A stretch of DNA of 64,000 bases from Allofournierella_A excrementavium (GCA_019120375.1 DWVE01000051.1:38617-102616), one strand, 5' to 3'. Positions 25,473 through 33,875 are shown, numbered from the stretch's first letter. Notes: generated by a model not told the origin, from the sequence alone. Program-made: numbers and translations.

Positions 25473-25489
25473 AGGGACAGCACTTTTTT
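25452..25489. terminator. Bidirectional terminator between dedA-like gene and pepP
   Basis: Stem AAGTGCTG/CAGCACTT extended by CCCTT/AAGGG around one mismatch; A-run on one side and T-run on the other, so it works for both convergent genes. Confidence 0.85.
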
Positions 25490-25495
25490 CTTTGC

Positions 25496-27283
25496 TTACG
25501 CCAGAGGCTTGGTCTTTTCCGCCAGCCAGGCCGCCTCGGCGGCGGACAGGTGCGGAGTCAGCTTCTCCCGCACCATCTGGTGGAAGGCGTTCAGCCATTC
25601 CTTCTCGTCCGCGTCCAGCAGCTCGGGCCGCACGGGGGTCAGGTCGATGGGGCAGCAGGTGATGGGCTCAAAGCCCAGGAACTGGCCGTACTGGTTCTTC
25701 ACCCGCGCGCAGCACAGCAGCTCGTTCTCGATGCGGATGCCCACCTCGCCCTCTTCGTAGATGCCGGGCTCGTCGGTGACGATCATGCCGGGCTTGAACA
25801 CCGTGTGGTTGGTGATGCGCAGGTTCTGGGGGCCTTCGTGCACGCCGCCCACAAAGCCCACGCCGTGGCCGGTGCCGCAGCGGTAGTCGATGCCGTGGGC
25901 CCACACCGGGGCGCGGGCGATGACATCCAGGTTGCCGCCGGTGCAGGTGTTCAGGAACTGGAGCTTGGCCATGTCGATGTGGCTCTTGAGCACGTAGGTG
26001 TAATAGGTGCGCTCGTTGTCAGTCAGTTCACCCAGGGTGTAGGTGCGGGTGATGTCGGTGGTGCCGTCCAGATACTGGCCGCCGCAGTCCACCAGCAAAA
26101 AGCCCTTGGGGGCCAGGGTGGTGCAGTTGCCGGGGGTGGCGTGGTAGTGCATCATGGCGGCGTTGGCGCCGTAGGCGGCGATGGTGTCGAAGCTCACGCC
26201 GATGTTCAGCGCCTGCTCGCCGCGCAGGGCCATCAGCTTTTCGTCCACGTCCACCTCGGTCACGGCCTCGCCCGCGGCCATCTTCTCTTCCAGCCACATC
26301 TGGAACTTCACCATGGCCACGCCGTCCTTCACGTGGACCTTCTTAAGGTTCTCAATTTCCACGGGGTTCTTCACGGCCTTCAGCGCCTGGATGGGGTCCT
26401 CGCCCGCCTTCAGGGTGAACACAGGGTTGCCCTTGAGGGCGGAGTACACCGCCCAGTTGGTGCCCGCTTCGTCCACCAGCACCGTCTGGTCGTGGTGGTA
26501 GCCGGTGAGCGCGCCCAGCAGATGGTCGTAGTCGGTGACCCGCACGCCCTGGCGGCTCAGCGCCTCCACGGCCTCGGCGGGCAGGCGTGCGGTGTTGATG
26601 AAGAGGATGGCGTCATCCGGGGTGACGAAGCAGTAGGCCAGGGCAAAGGGGGTGTTGTCCAGGTCGTTGGCCCGCAGGTTCAAAAGCCAGGCCACGCTGT
26701 CCAGCCGGCAGACGACCATGGCGCCCGCCTCCTGCTTTGCCAGTTCCGCCCGCAGGTCGGCCAGCTTGTCGGCGGTGCTGCGTCCGGCGTACACTTCGTC
26801 CAGCAGGAACGCCTCGCTGGCGGGCACGGCGGGCCGGTCGGGCCAGTTGCCCTCCACCAGGTCCACGCTCTTCACGGACGCGCCCTTCTTGGCCAGGGCC
26901 GCCTGCAGCTCCTTCATGGTGGAGGTGGCGGTGACCATGCCGTCCACCGCCAGCACCTGGCCCTCGCCCAGCGCGTCGGTCAGGTACTCCAGCAGGGTGG
27001 GCACGCCTTCCACGCCCATCTTCTGCAGCACGATCTCGCTGCCCTCCAGCTGATGGGCGGCCTGCACGAAGTAGCGGCCGTCCACCCACAGGGCGCTGGC
27101 GGTCTCGGTGACCACCAGATTGCCCACGCTGCCGGTGAAGCCGGAGAAGTAGCGCCGGGCGGACCAGTGGGCGGGCAGATACTCGCTGATGTGGGGGTCG
27201 GAGGAGGGGATGAGGCAGGCATTGGCGCCGGCGGCCTTCATGGCGGCGCGCAGCAGCGCGGTCTTTTCATTGGTGGAGAGCAT
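25496..27283 (-). CDS. pepP: Xaa-Pro aminopeptidase (M24B)
   Basis: A 595-residue cytoplasmic aminopeptidase that removes N-terminal residues before proline. It has the long three-domain architecture seen in eukaryotic and many Firmicutes APPs: two creatinase-like N-terminal domains and a C-terminal pita-bread domain. Metal ligands are seen in LLVDCGGQYLDGTTDITRTY (Asp, Asp), the His of GTGHGVGFVGGVHEGPQ, and the Glu residues of VTDEPGIYEEGEVGIRIENE. The start MLSTNEKTALL at 27283 has GAGGT 12 bases upstream; the longer reading to 27571 runs through the promoter. Monocistronic. Confidence 0.93.
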   Translation of the reverse strand: MLSTNEKTALLRAAMKAAGANACLIPSSDPHISEYLPAHWSARRYFSGFTGSVGNLVVTETASALWVDGRYFVQAAHQLEGSEIVLQKMGVEGVPTLLEYLTDALGEGQVLAVDGMVTATSTMKELQAALAKKGASVKSVDLVEGNWPDRPAVPASEAFLLDEVYAGRSTADKLADLRAELAKQEAGAMVVCRLDSVAWLLNLRANDLDNTPFALAYCFVTPDDAILFINTARLPAEAVEALSRQGVRVTDYDHLLGALTGYHHDQTVLVDEAGTNWAVYSALKGNPVFTLKAGEDPIQALKAVKNPVEIENLKKVHVKDGVAMVKFQMWLEEKMAAGEAVTEVDVDEKLMALRGEQALNIGVSFDTIAAYGANAAMMHYHATPGNCTTLAPKGFLLVDCGGQYLDGTTDITRTYTLGELTDNERTYYTYVLKSHIDMAKLQFLNTCTGGNLDVIARAPVWAHGIDYRCGTGHGVGFVGGVHEGPQNLRITNHTVFKPGMIVTDEPGIYEEGEVGIRIENELLCCARVKNQYGQFLGFEPITCCPIDLTPVRPELLDADEKEWLNAFHQMVREKLTPHLSAAEAAWLAEKTKPLA

Positions 27284-27350
27284 AAACGCAAAACCTCGAT
27301 TCTCAAAAAATGCATGGGCAAACGCCCTTCGAGCCAAAATGACTGTTCCT

Positions 27351-27379
27351 ATTGTAGCACGTTGAAGTCCGCTTGTTAA
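27351..27379 (-). promoter_or_regulatory. pepP promoter
   Basis: Minus-strand TTAACA (27374-27379), 17 bases, TACAAT (27351-27356). On the plus strand nearby, TTGACA (27401) and TATAAT (27414) are only seven bases apart, so the promoter of the next gene cannot be assigned from them. Confidence 0.65.
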
Positions 27380-27503
27380 GCCCCACCTGCGGCGCGGGTG
27401 TTGACAAAACGGGTATAATAAAAGGTAGAGCGCAAGCGCCCGCAGCGCCTTTTTCACGGTGCCGCGGGCCTTTTCCCTGATGGATAAAAAGAGAGGTAAC
27501 ACC

Positions 27504-28598
27504 ATGACCAAAATTGATATTTTTTCCGGCTTTCTGGGCGCCGGCAAGACCACCCTTATCAAAAAACTCATCAGCGAGGCCTACGCCGGCCAGAAGCTGG
27601 TGCTCATTGAAAACGAGTTCGGCGAGATCGGCATCGACGGCGGCTTTCTGAAGGACGCCGGCATCGAGATCACCGAGATGAACTCCGGCTGCATCTGCTG
27701 CAGCCTGGTGGGCGACTTCCGCGAGGCGCTGAAAAAGGTCATCGACCAGTTCGCCCCCGACCGCATCCTCATCGAGCCCTCCGGCGTGGGCAAGCTCAGC
27801 GACGTGACCCGCGCCGTGGCCGCTGTGGCCGACGAGCGGGACGTGAAGCTGAACTGCTTTGCCACCGTGGCGGACGTGAACAAGGTCAAGATGTACATGA
27901 AGAACTTCGGCGAGTTCTACAACGACCAGGTCTCCCATGCCAACGCTGTCATCCTCAGCCGCACCGGCTCTGCCAGCGAGCAGAAGGTGGCCGACGCGGT
28001 GGCGCTGCTGCGCACCGTCAATCCCGACGCGGTCATCATCACCACCGACTGGGCCCAGCTGTCCGGCGCGCAGATCCTGGCAGCCATCGAGGAAGGGCAG
28101 GACTTTGTGGCGAAGCTGCTGGCCCAGACCCTGGCCGAGCATGACCATGAGCACGAGCATCACCACGACCATGATGACCATTGCGAGTGCGGCCATGACC
28201 ACGAGCATGAGCATGAGCATCACCACGACCACGACGAGCATTGCGAGTGCGGCCACGAGCATCATCATGACCACGACCACGATGAGCACTGCTCCTGCGG
28301 CCATGACCATCACCATCATCACGCCGACGAGGTGTTCTCCAGCTTTGGCCGGGAGACTGCCCGCAAGTTCACCGCCGACGAGGTGAAGGCCGCCCTGGCC
28401 GCCCTGGACACCGGCAAGTACGGCACCATCCTGCGGGCCAAGGGCATCCTGCCCGGCGAGGGCGAGTGGATCCACTTCGACTATGTGCCCGGCGAGGCGG
28501 ACGTGCGCACCGGCGCTGCCGACGTGACCGGCCGGCTGTGCGTCATCGGCGCAAAGCTCAACGAGCCGGCGCTGGAGCTCATCTTCCATCTGGCGTAA
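27504..28598 (+). CDS. CobW/COG0523 family GTPase with histidine-rich metal-binding insert
   Basis: A 364-residue G3E GTPase. Walker A is FSGFLGAGKTTLIKKL at residues about 6-21; the COG0523 metal motif CxCC appears as SGCICCSLVGDF at about residue 64; ENEFGEIGIDGG and IEPSGVGK are the switch and Walker B regions. Between about residues 212 and 273 is an insert of alternating His, Asp and Glu with three CxCGH modules (DHCECGH, EHCECGH, EHCSCGH). The C-terminus is the usual CobW_C domain ending in GRLCVIGAKLNEPAL. Such proteins insert or allocate zinc, cobalt or iron. ATG at 27504 after GAGAGG. The second GTPase follows 13 bases later. Confidence 0.92.
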   Translation: MTKIDIFSGFLGAGKTTLIKKLISEAYAGQKLVLIENEFGEIGIDGGFLKDAGIEITEMNSGCICCSLVGDFREALKKVIDQFAPDRILIEPSGVGKLSDVTRAVAAVADERDVKLNCFATVADVNKVKMYMKNFGEFYNDQVSHANAVILSRTGSASEQKVADAVALLRTVNPDAVIITTDWAQLSGAQILAAIEEGQDFVAKLLAQTLAEHDHEHEHHHDHDDHCECGHDHEHEHEHHHDHDEHCECGHEHHHDHDHDEHCSCGHDHHHHHADEVFSSFGRETARKFTADEVKAALAALDTGKYGTILRAKGILPGEGEWIHFDYVPGEADVRTGAADVTGRLCVIGAKLNEPALELIFHLA

Positions 28599-28611
28599 AG
28601 GAGAGAACAAA

Positions 28612-29571
28612 ATGGCAGCGACTGAGATCCCGGTCTATCTGTTCCTGGGCCAGCTGGAAAGCGGCAAGACCACCTTCATCCAGGAGACCATGAACGACCC
28701 CAAGTTTGACAGCGGCGACAAGACCCTGCTGCTGATCTGCGAGGAGGGCGAGGTGGAGTACCGCCCCGAGGAGTTCGCCTTCGGCGGCGTCACGGTGGAC
28801 ACCATCGACTCCCAGGCGGACCTGACCCCCGATGTTCTGGAAGAGAAGGCGAAGAAGAGCGGCGCCGGCCGCGTGCTCATCGAGTACAACGGCATGTGGC
28901 CCCTCTCCGCGCTGATGGAGGCGCTTCCGCCCCACTGGCTGGTCTACCAGACCATCTGCACCGCCGACGGCACCACCTTCCGCACCTACTTTGAGAACAT
29001 GCGCCAGCTGATGCTGGAAAAATTCGCCGCCAGCGAGCTGCTGGTGGTCAACCGGGCCGAGGCGGTCAGCTCCTCCGACGACCGGGACTACATCCACAAG
29101 GCGGTGCGTCAGGCCAGCCGCCGGTGCGACATCGCCTATGAGTATTCCGACGGCAGCGTGGAGTACGACGACCTGCCCGACGAACTGCCCTTCGACATCG
29201 AGGCCGACGTCATCGACATCGGCGACGAGGATTTCGGCATCTGGTATCTGGACGCCTCCGAGGACCCGGACAAGTACAACGGCAAGACCGTGCGCTTCAC
29301 CGCCCAGGTCTGCCAGACCCCCCGGGTGGGCCAGGGCCAGTTCGTGCCCGGGCGCTTCGCCATGACCTGCTGCGTGCAGGACATCCAGTTCGTGGGCTTC
29401 CCCTGCAAATACGACGACGCCAAAAAGCTGGCCCAGCGCAGCTGGATCAAACTCACCGCCAAGGTGCGGGTGCAGTTCCACCCGCTGTTCGGCGGCAAGG
29501 GCCCGGTGCTCACCGCCCTGGAGGTGGAGCCGACGAAGCCCCTGGAACAGGATTACGTCACCTTCAGCTGA
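28612..29571 (+). CDS. CobW-like P-loop GTPase fused to a DUF1980/TIGR03943-like C-terminal domain
   Basis: A 319-residue partner of the preceding GTPase. Walker A is VYLFLGQLESGKTTFIQETM; the place where COG0523 proteins carry CxCC reads LLICEEGEVEYRPEEF, so the metal-binding cysteines are lost. After about residue 210 the sequence TVRFTAQVCQTPRVGQGQFV and GRFAMTCCVQDIQFVGFPCK resembles the OB-like domain of the YcgQ/TIGR03943 family, which usually accompanies the permease YcgR in metal-linked operons. GGAGAG precedes the ATG. Probably a non-canonical subunit of a metal-handling GTPase pair. The C-terminal assignment is by eye and less certain. Confidence 0.8.
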   Translation: MAATEIPVYLFLGQLESGKTTFIQETMNDPKFDSGDKTLLLICEEGEVEYRPEEFAFGGVTVDTIDSQADLTPDVLEEKAKKSGAGRVLIEYNGMWPLSALMEALPPHWLVYQTICTADGTTFRTYFENMRQLMLEKFAASELLVVNRAEAVSSSDDRDYIHKAVRQASRRCDIAYEYSDGSVEYDDLPDELPFDIEADVIDIGDEDFGIWYLDASEDPDKYNGKTVRFTAQVCQTPRVGQGQFVPGRFAMTCCVQDIQFVGFPCKYDDAKKLAQRSWIKLTAKVRVQFHPLFGGKGPVLTALEVEPTKPLEQDYVTFS

Positions 29572-29605
29572 GTTTTCGGCGCTGATCGTGCAAATGAAGT
29601 GTTTT

Positions 29606-29646
29606 CGCCCCGCGGGCAATTTTGCCTGCGGGACGCTTTATTTTTG
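29606..29646 (+). terminator. Terminator of the GTPase operon
   Basis: 13-bp stem (one mismatch, one G-U pair) between 29606-29618 and 29623-29635, followed by CTTTATTTTTG. Confidence 0.8.
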
Positions 29647-29671
29647 TGGATTATGTATAAAAATATGCAAA

Positions 29672-29684
29672 TATGTACTACATA
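29672..29684. promoter_or_regulatory. Inverted repeat TATGTACTACATA upstream of the BlaI-type gene
   Basis: A 13-bp palindrome with six-base arms about 190 bases before the regulator start. BlaI/MecI operators are TACA/TGTA dyads, so this is a candidate, but the distance is long. Confidence 0.35.
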
Positions 29685-29873
29685 AATCGTCTACTATTGT
29701 CATAGAGGCTCCCAAAAAGCGGGCGCATTAAGTGCAAAGTTACAAAAAAAGCCGGACGGGGAAGTTTTATGCTGAAAAAGGGCGGGGGGTATGATATAGT
29801 AAAGTAAACAAGGGGATACTGCCCCCTTCTGCCAAAAAATAGCCTGTGGCAGGGCGGAAAGGACGGATCAACA

Positions 29874-30236
29874 GTGGAAACAGTAAAGCTGTTCGACGCA
29901 GAATGGAACCTGATGGAGATCGTGTGGGAGACAGCCCCCACCACGGCGAGCCGCATTGCCGGCATCGCCGGCCAGCGGTTCGGCTGGGCGAAAAACACCA
30001 CCTACACGGTGCTCAAGCGGCTGATCGGCAAGGGCGTTCTGGAGCGCAGCGGGACCGACTTTACGGTGACGCCGCTGGTGACCCGCCGCCAGATGCAGCT
30101 TGTAGAGCTGAACAACCTGGTCGAAAAGCGGTTTGGCGGCAGCAAGGCGGAGATGCTGGAGGTGCTGTGCCGCGACGGCTGCCCCGATCCCGCGCACCGG
30201 CAGGCGCTGGTGCAGGTGCTGGAGGAATTGCGCTGA
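29874..30236 (+). CDS. BlaI/MecI/CopY family transcriptional regulator (orphan)
   Basis: A 120-residue winged-helix protein with the Penicillinase_R layout: WNLMEIVWETAPTTASRIAG, GWAKNTTYTVLKRLIGKGVL (recognition helix; family consensus T-V-x-x-x-L-x-R-L-x-x-K-G) and a helical dimerisation tail. GTG start at 29874 behind GGAAAGGA. Family members repress beta-lactamase, copper or other genes and are inactivated by a BlaR1-type protease or metal. No BlaR1, lactamase or transporter gene lies next to it, so its target is elsewhere or is itself. Confidence 0.85.
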   Translation: METVKLFDAEWNLMEIVWETAPTTASRIAGIAGQRFGWAKNTTYTVLKRLIGKGVLERSGTDFTVTPLVTRRQMQLVELNNLVEKRFGGSKAEMLEVLCRDGCPDPAHRQALVQVLEELR

Positions 30237-30248
30237 GCAAGGCGCATC

Positions 30249-30293
30249 GCGAAGAGAAGGGGCCGGCCCCGAAAGGCCGGCCCCTTCTCTTCG
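30249..30293. terminator. 20-bp perfect inverted repeat after the BlaI-type gene
   Basis: Arms about 20 bases (GCGAAGAGAAGGGGCCGGCC and its complement) with a five-base loop. No T-run follows, so it is an unusually strong hairpin rather than a textbook intrinsic terminator. Confidence 0.6.
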
Positions 30294-30304
30294 CCCGGTT
30301 TCGG

Positions 30305-30333
30305 TTGAAAGGGACGGCGGGCCGTGGTATACT
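30305..30333 (+). promoter_or_regulatory. Promoter of the small membrane-anchored protein gene
   Basis: TTGAAA (30305-30310), 17 bases, TATACT (30328-30333), 57 bases before the start at 30390. Confidence 0.7.
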
Positions 30334-30389
30334 AACACCATAGCGCTTTTTGGCGGCCCCCGCGCGGGGGCATGCAGAGGGAGGAAAAC

Positions 30390-30716
30390 ATGGGATTCAT
30401 TCGCCGCTTTTTGTCCATTGGCTTAGGGCTTGCCGCGGGGGCCTTTGCCGTGAAGCTGCTGCGGGATTACAACAACGACGGCCACATCGAGGGCGAGTAT
30501 GTGGAAGTGCCCCTGACCGAGGGCGACGACGCCGCCCCCGCCGAAGAGGAAGAGCCTCACCACGCGCCCCAAAAGCCGGACCGGGGCCCCAACCCCAACC
30601 CGGTGGACCTGGGCGCGGCGGAAAAGCCCCTCACCGAGGAAGGCAAGCTGGACGCCACCCGCATCGCCTGCGCCGAGGACTTCGGCGACTGGGACGACCT
30701 GGGCTGCCAGGGCTGA
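30390..30716 (+). CDS. Small membrane-anchored acidic protein of unknown function
   Basis: A 108-residue protein: MGFIRRFLSIGLGLAAGAFA forms a basic patch plus one membrane span (residues 1-22), followed by a charged, Pro/Glu-rich tail (EEEEPHHAPQKPDRGPNPNP) that is probably disordered and, by the positive-inside rule, could face either side. No known domain. GGGAGG sits before the ATG at 30390; a reading from 30372 is less well placed. It has its own promoter. I do not recognise it. Confidence 0.65.
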   Translation: MGFIRRFLSIGLGLAAGAFAVKLLRDYNNDGHIEGEYVEVPLTEGDDAAPAEEEEPHHAPQKPDRGPNPNPVDLGAAEKPLTEEGKLDATRIACAEDFGDWDDLGCQG

Positions 30717-30807
30717 GCACAGAGCAAAAAAGGACCCGACGGGCGGTGGATGCGCAGATGCTCTGGCTTCCGGCGCGCTGTCTTACGAAAGATGGGAGGC
30801 TTTGGCA

Positions 30808-31155
30808 GTGGAGCGAACCGCTGTCAGCGGCATGATCGGCTGCTGTGGGCTGGACTGCGAAAAATGCGACGCATACATTGCGACGATCAACGACGACCAG
30901 GCCCTGCGTGAGAAAACGGCAAAATTGTGGAGCGAGTTGAACAATGCGCCCATTCTGCCCGAGCACATCAACTGTGCCGGATGCCGTGCCGACGGGGTCA
31001 AAACCGTGTTTTGCGAGAGCTTGTGCGAAATACGCAAATGCGCGCGCAGCAGAAACGTTGCCACCTGCGGCGATTGTGCTGAATGGAGAAACTGCCCCAC
31101 GGTTGGAGCGATCATTGCAAACTCCCCGGCCGCCCTGCGGAATCTGGAGCATTGA
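30808..31155 (+). CDS. DUF3795-like cysteine-rich small protein
   Basis: A 115-residue protein starting at GTG 30808 (eight bases after GGAGG); a TTG two codons earlier is in frame but too close to the ribosome binding site. It contains GCCGLDCEKCDAYIATINDD, then INCAGCRADG, CESLCEIRKCARSRNVATCG and CAEWRNCP: twelve cysteines in paired CxxC-like arrangements. This is the pattern of DUF3795 proteins, presumed zinc or Fe-S binding, function unknown. Lower GC than its neighbours. It ends at a terminator shared with the convergent phosphoribosyltransferase gene. Confidence 0.78.
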   Translation: MERTAVSGMIGCCGLDCEKCDAYIATINDDQALREKTAKLWSELNNAPILPEHINCAGCRADGVKTVFCESLCEIRKCARSRNVATCGDCAEWRNCPTVGAIIANSPAALRNLEH

Positions 31156-31182
31156 AGCAAAAGAAAAATCAGCCGAAAAAAC

Positions 31183-31224
31183 AAAAAGCGGTGCACCCTC
31201 ACTTTGGGGGTGCACCGCTTTTTT
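31183..31224. terminator. Bidirectional terminator
   Basis: Perfect stem AAAAAGCGGTGCACCC with its complement, loop of about nine bases, A-run and T-run on the two sides; it serves both the DUF3795-like gene and the phosphoribosyltransferase gene. Confidence 0.88.
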
Positions 31225-31233
31225 AAATTGGTT

Positions 31234-31872
31234 TCACAGTTTGGAATAGCCGAAGCTGTTCACCAGCGCGTCCAGCTTGATGCCCTGCTTGCAGTAGGGG
31301 CAGTCCTTGAACTCATAGCTGGCGTAGCCGGGCAGATCGGCGGGGGAGAAGATGGACTGGATGTCCAGCCCGTCGATGGACTTCATGGTGCTGTACACCG
31401 CTGCCACGCCCTGCACGATGCCGCCGTAGTACTGCACGCACTCCACGCTCTTGTTGATGGTCTTGCCGGTGGCCACCGAGGCCATCAGGATGAGAACGTG
31501 CTTGCCGTTCAGCATGGGCTGGAGGTTGTCGCGGAAGAGCAGCTGGCTGTTGGAGTTGTACTCCGGGCGGATGACATAGATGGACTGGTGGGCGTTGATG
31601 GAGGCGAGGCCGCTTTTGGTCAGCTCCCGGGCAAGGCATGCGCCGATGACCTGGGTGCCGTCCAGGCAGACGATGGTGTCGATGACGGTGCTGGTGACGT
31701 ATTTCTGGGCCAGCTCTCTGGCCACCGCCTCCGCGTCGCTCAGGCGGGTCTTGAGGGTGGTGATGTCGATGTAGTAGTTGATGTGGCTGTGGTTGGTGGC
31801 AAAGTGCCCCTGGGCCACCTTCAGCGCCACCGCGCCGCTGCGGGAATAGACCTTCTGCATACGCTGTTCCAT
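31234..31872 (-). CDS. Phosphoribosyltransferase family protein (orotate PRT-like)
   Basis: A 212-residue type I PRTase-fold protein. The region HVLILMASVATGKTINKSVE (about residues 126-145) corresponds to the PRPP loop, but the usual acidic pair (VDDVxTTG) reads LMASVATGK, so a catalytic acid pair is missing. The end holds a CPYCKQGIKLDAL motif that could bind zinc. Start ATG at 31872 behind GGAGG with seven bases of spacing; the reading to 31959 is not supported. The family includes orotate PRT-like proteins of uncertain role; it may be a regulator rather than an enzyme. Confidence 0.72.
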   Translation of the reverse strand: MEQRMQKVYSRSGAVALKVAQGHFATNHSHINYYIDITTLKTRLSDAEAVARELAQKYVTSTVIDTIVCLDGTQVIGACLARELTKSGLASINAHQSIYVIRPEYNSNSQLLFRDNLQPMLNGKHVLILMASVATGKTINKSVECVQYYGGIVQGVAAVYSTMKSIDGLDIQSIFSPADLPGYASYEFKDCPYCKQGIKLDALVNSFGYSKL

Positions 31873-31890
31873 AAAGCATCCTCCATGCTC

Positions 31891-31925
31891 AAAGGCGTCT
31901 TGCCCTGCCCGGACAAAACGCCTTT
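31891..31925 (-). promoter_or_regulatory. Leader hairpin of the phosphoribosyltransferase gene
   Basis: An AAGGCG...CGCCTT stem lies in the short leader just before the ribosome binding site. The run of A at its 5' side would be the first transcribed bases if the weak promoter TTGTTT-N17-TATTCT is used. Pyrimidine genes are sometimes attenuated, but this is only a suggestion. Confidence 0.35.
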
Positions 31926-32006
31926 TTTTTAGAATACTATATTTCCGGCCTGAAAACAAGACGAACTGTTAAAAATTTATTGTACAAAATCACCGTGAAA
32001 AGCCTT

Positions 32007-32038
32007 AAAAAACAGGGCCCCGAAGGGACCCTGTTTTT
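32007..32038 (-). terminator. rny terminator
   Basis: Stem CAGGGTCCC with GGGGCCCTG (one G-U pair), loop TTC, then T-run on the minus strand. Confidence 0.82.
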
Positions 32039-32044
32039 GAAAGC

Positions 32045-33598
32045 TTATTTCGCGTATTCCACCGCGCGGCTCTCGCGGATGACGTTCACCTTGATCTGAC
32101 CGGGATAGTCCAGTTCTTCCTCGATCTTCTTGGTGATGGCCCGGGCCAAGAGCACCAGATGGTCGTCGTCCACCGCGTCGGGCTTCACCATGATGCGGAC
32201 TTCGCGGCCCGCCTGCACGGCGAAGGCGGTCTCCACGCCCTCAAAGCTGCAGCTCAGCTCTTCCAGGTTTTCCAGCCGCTTGATGTAGCTTTCCAGGTTC
32301 TCGCGGCGGGCGCCCGGGCGGGCGGCGCTGATGGCGTCGGCGGCCATCACGATGAAGGCCAGCGGGGTCTTGGGCTCCACGTCGCCGTGGTGGGCCTCGA
32401 TGGCATGGATGACAGCCGGGTTCTCCTTGTACTTGCGGGCGATCTCCACACCGATCTGGATGTGGCTGCCTTCGATCTCGTGGTCCAGCGCCTTGCCGAT
32501 GTCGTGCAGAAGGCCGGCGCGGCGGGCCTGGGTCACGTTCACGCCCATCTCGGCGGCCAGCAGGCCGGAGAGGTAGGCCACTTCCAGGGAGTGGTTCAGC
32601 ACGTTCTGGCCAAAGCTGGTGCGGAACTTCAGCCGGCCCAGCAGCTTCACGATGTCGGGGTGGATGCCGTGCAGGCCCACCTCCATCACCGCGCGCTCGC
32701 CTTCCCGCTTCATGCTCAGTTCCAGCTCGCGGCGGCACTTCTCCACCGTCTCCTCGATGCGGGCGGGGTGGATGCGGCCGTCGGTGATGAGGCGCTCCAG
32801 CGTCATGCGGGCCACCTCACGGCGGGCCTGGTCGAAGCTGGACAGGGTGATGGCCTCGGGGGTGTCGTCGATGATGAGGTCCACGCCGGTGGCGGTCTCC
32901 AGGGCGCGGATGTTGCGGCCCTCACGGCCGATGATGCGGCCCTTCATTTCGTCGTTGGGCAGGGGCACAACGCTCACGGTGGCCTCGCTGGAATGGTCGG
33001 CGGCGCAGCGGGCGATGGCCTGACCGATGAGCTCCCGGGCCATGGCGTCGCACTGGTCCTTGAGGTTTGCCTCGTAGGCGGCCACGCGCATGGCCTTCTC
33101 GTGGGTCAGGTCCTGGTCCAGACGGTTCAAAAGCAGCTGCTTCGCATCCTCCTGGGTCAGGCCGGCGATGGTCTCCAGCTTTTCCAGCTGGCGGAGTTTC
33201 AGCTGTTCCAGTTCGTCCAGCTTGGCTTCCACCAGTTCCGAGCGCTGGCGCTGTTCCTCTTCCTTCTGCTCCAGGGCGGCCACGCGCTTGTCCAGCGCTT
33301 CCTCCTTCTGGTCCAGACGGCGCTCCTGGCGGGACAGCTCGCTGCGGCGCTCCTTGATCTCCTTGTCGGCCTCGGTCTTCATGCGAAGGGCTTCGTCCTT
33401 GGCCTCGATCACGGTCTCCTTGCGTTTCTGTTCGGCGGCCTTGATGGCGTCGTTCACGATGCGCTTGGCTTCCTCTTCAGCACTGCCAAGCTTTGCCTCT
33501 GCGGTCTTGCGGCGGTAGGCAGAACCCGCAAAAAAACAGACAAACCCGGAAACGACAGCTGCAACGACCGCCACCACAAAAGTGATAATGGGTGGCAA
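32045..33598 (-). CDS. rny: Ribonuclease Y
   Basis: A 517-residue membrane-anchored endoribonuclease that starts bulk mRNA decay in Firmicutes. Order of parts: N-terminal membrane span (IITFVVAVVAAVVSGFVCFF), a charged coiled coil over about residues 30-160 (rich in EAKR..EE), a KH domain (KGRIIGREGRNIRALE), an HD domain with LLHDIGKALDHEIEGSH and the C-terminal RNase Y block ending IKVNVIRESRAVEYAK. I propose the TTG at 33598 as start: GAGGAG lies nine bases upstream and the product has the normal length of about 518. An in-frame reading to 33682 adds a non-homologous tail. Confidence 0.95.
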   Translation of the reverse strand: MPPIITFVVAVVAAVVSGFVCFFAGSAYRRKTAEAKLGSAEEEAKRIVNDAIKAAEQKRKETVIEAKDEALRMKTEADKEIKERRSELSRQERRLDQKEEALDKRVAALEQKEEEQRQRSELVEAKLDELEQLKLRQLEKLETIAGLTQEDAKQLLLNRLDQDLTHEKAMRVAAYEANLKDQCDAMARELIGQAIARCAADHSSEATVSVVPLPNDEMKGRIIGREGRNIRALETATGVDLIIDDTPEAITLSSFDQARREVARMTLERLITDGRIHPARIEETVEKCRRELELSMKREGERAVMEVGLHGIHPDIVKLLGRLKFRTSFGQNVLNHSLEVAYLSGLLAAEMGVNVTQARRAGLLHDIGKALDHEIEGSHIQIGVEIARKYKENPAVIHAIEAHHGDVEPKTPLAFIVMAADAISAARPGARRENLESYIKRLENLEELSCSFEGVETAFAVQAGREVRIMVKPDAVDDDHLVLLARAITKKIEEELDYPGQIKVNVIRESRAVEYAK

Positions 33599-33846
33599 TT
33601 GTTTCAACTCCTCAAGATAAAATGGGTATCTGAGATAACCGCCGTTCTGGGCTCGCCTGTTTGTTTCAAAAGGGCAAAACAAGGCCTTTATTTATAATTG
33701 ACAATGAGCATACCAAAAAGACCCTTGAGGGGCCCTGTCATATAAATCGCACAGCGCCGGCCCTGCATGGCTTTGGGCCCAGCGGCAGATCATCAAATAT
33801 ACTACTACATTATTTTAATGAACAGTTTACAAATTGTCAAGAAATA

Positions 33847-33875
33847 TTGACAGCAGGCCAAAAGAAGTATATCAT
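33847..33875 (+). promoter_or_regulatory. thrS promoter
   Basis: TTGACA (33847-33852), 17 bases, TATCAT (33870-33875), producing a leader of about 285 bases that contains the T-box. Confidence 0.8.

Noticed and set aside
27401..27419. TTGACA and TATAAT before the first CobW-like gene as a promoter
   Set aside because: The hexamers are only seven bases apart, far too close for sigma-A.
28135..28330. Repetitive CAT/GAC triplets read as a possible CRISPR array or satellite
   Set aside because: They are codons of the His/Asp-rich insert in the GTPase; spacing is irregular and there are no spacers. No CRISPR array or cas gene was found in the window.
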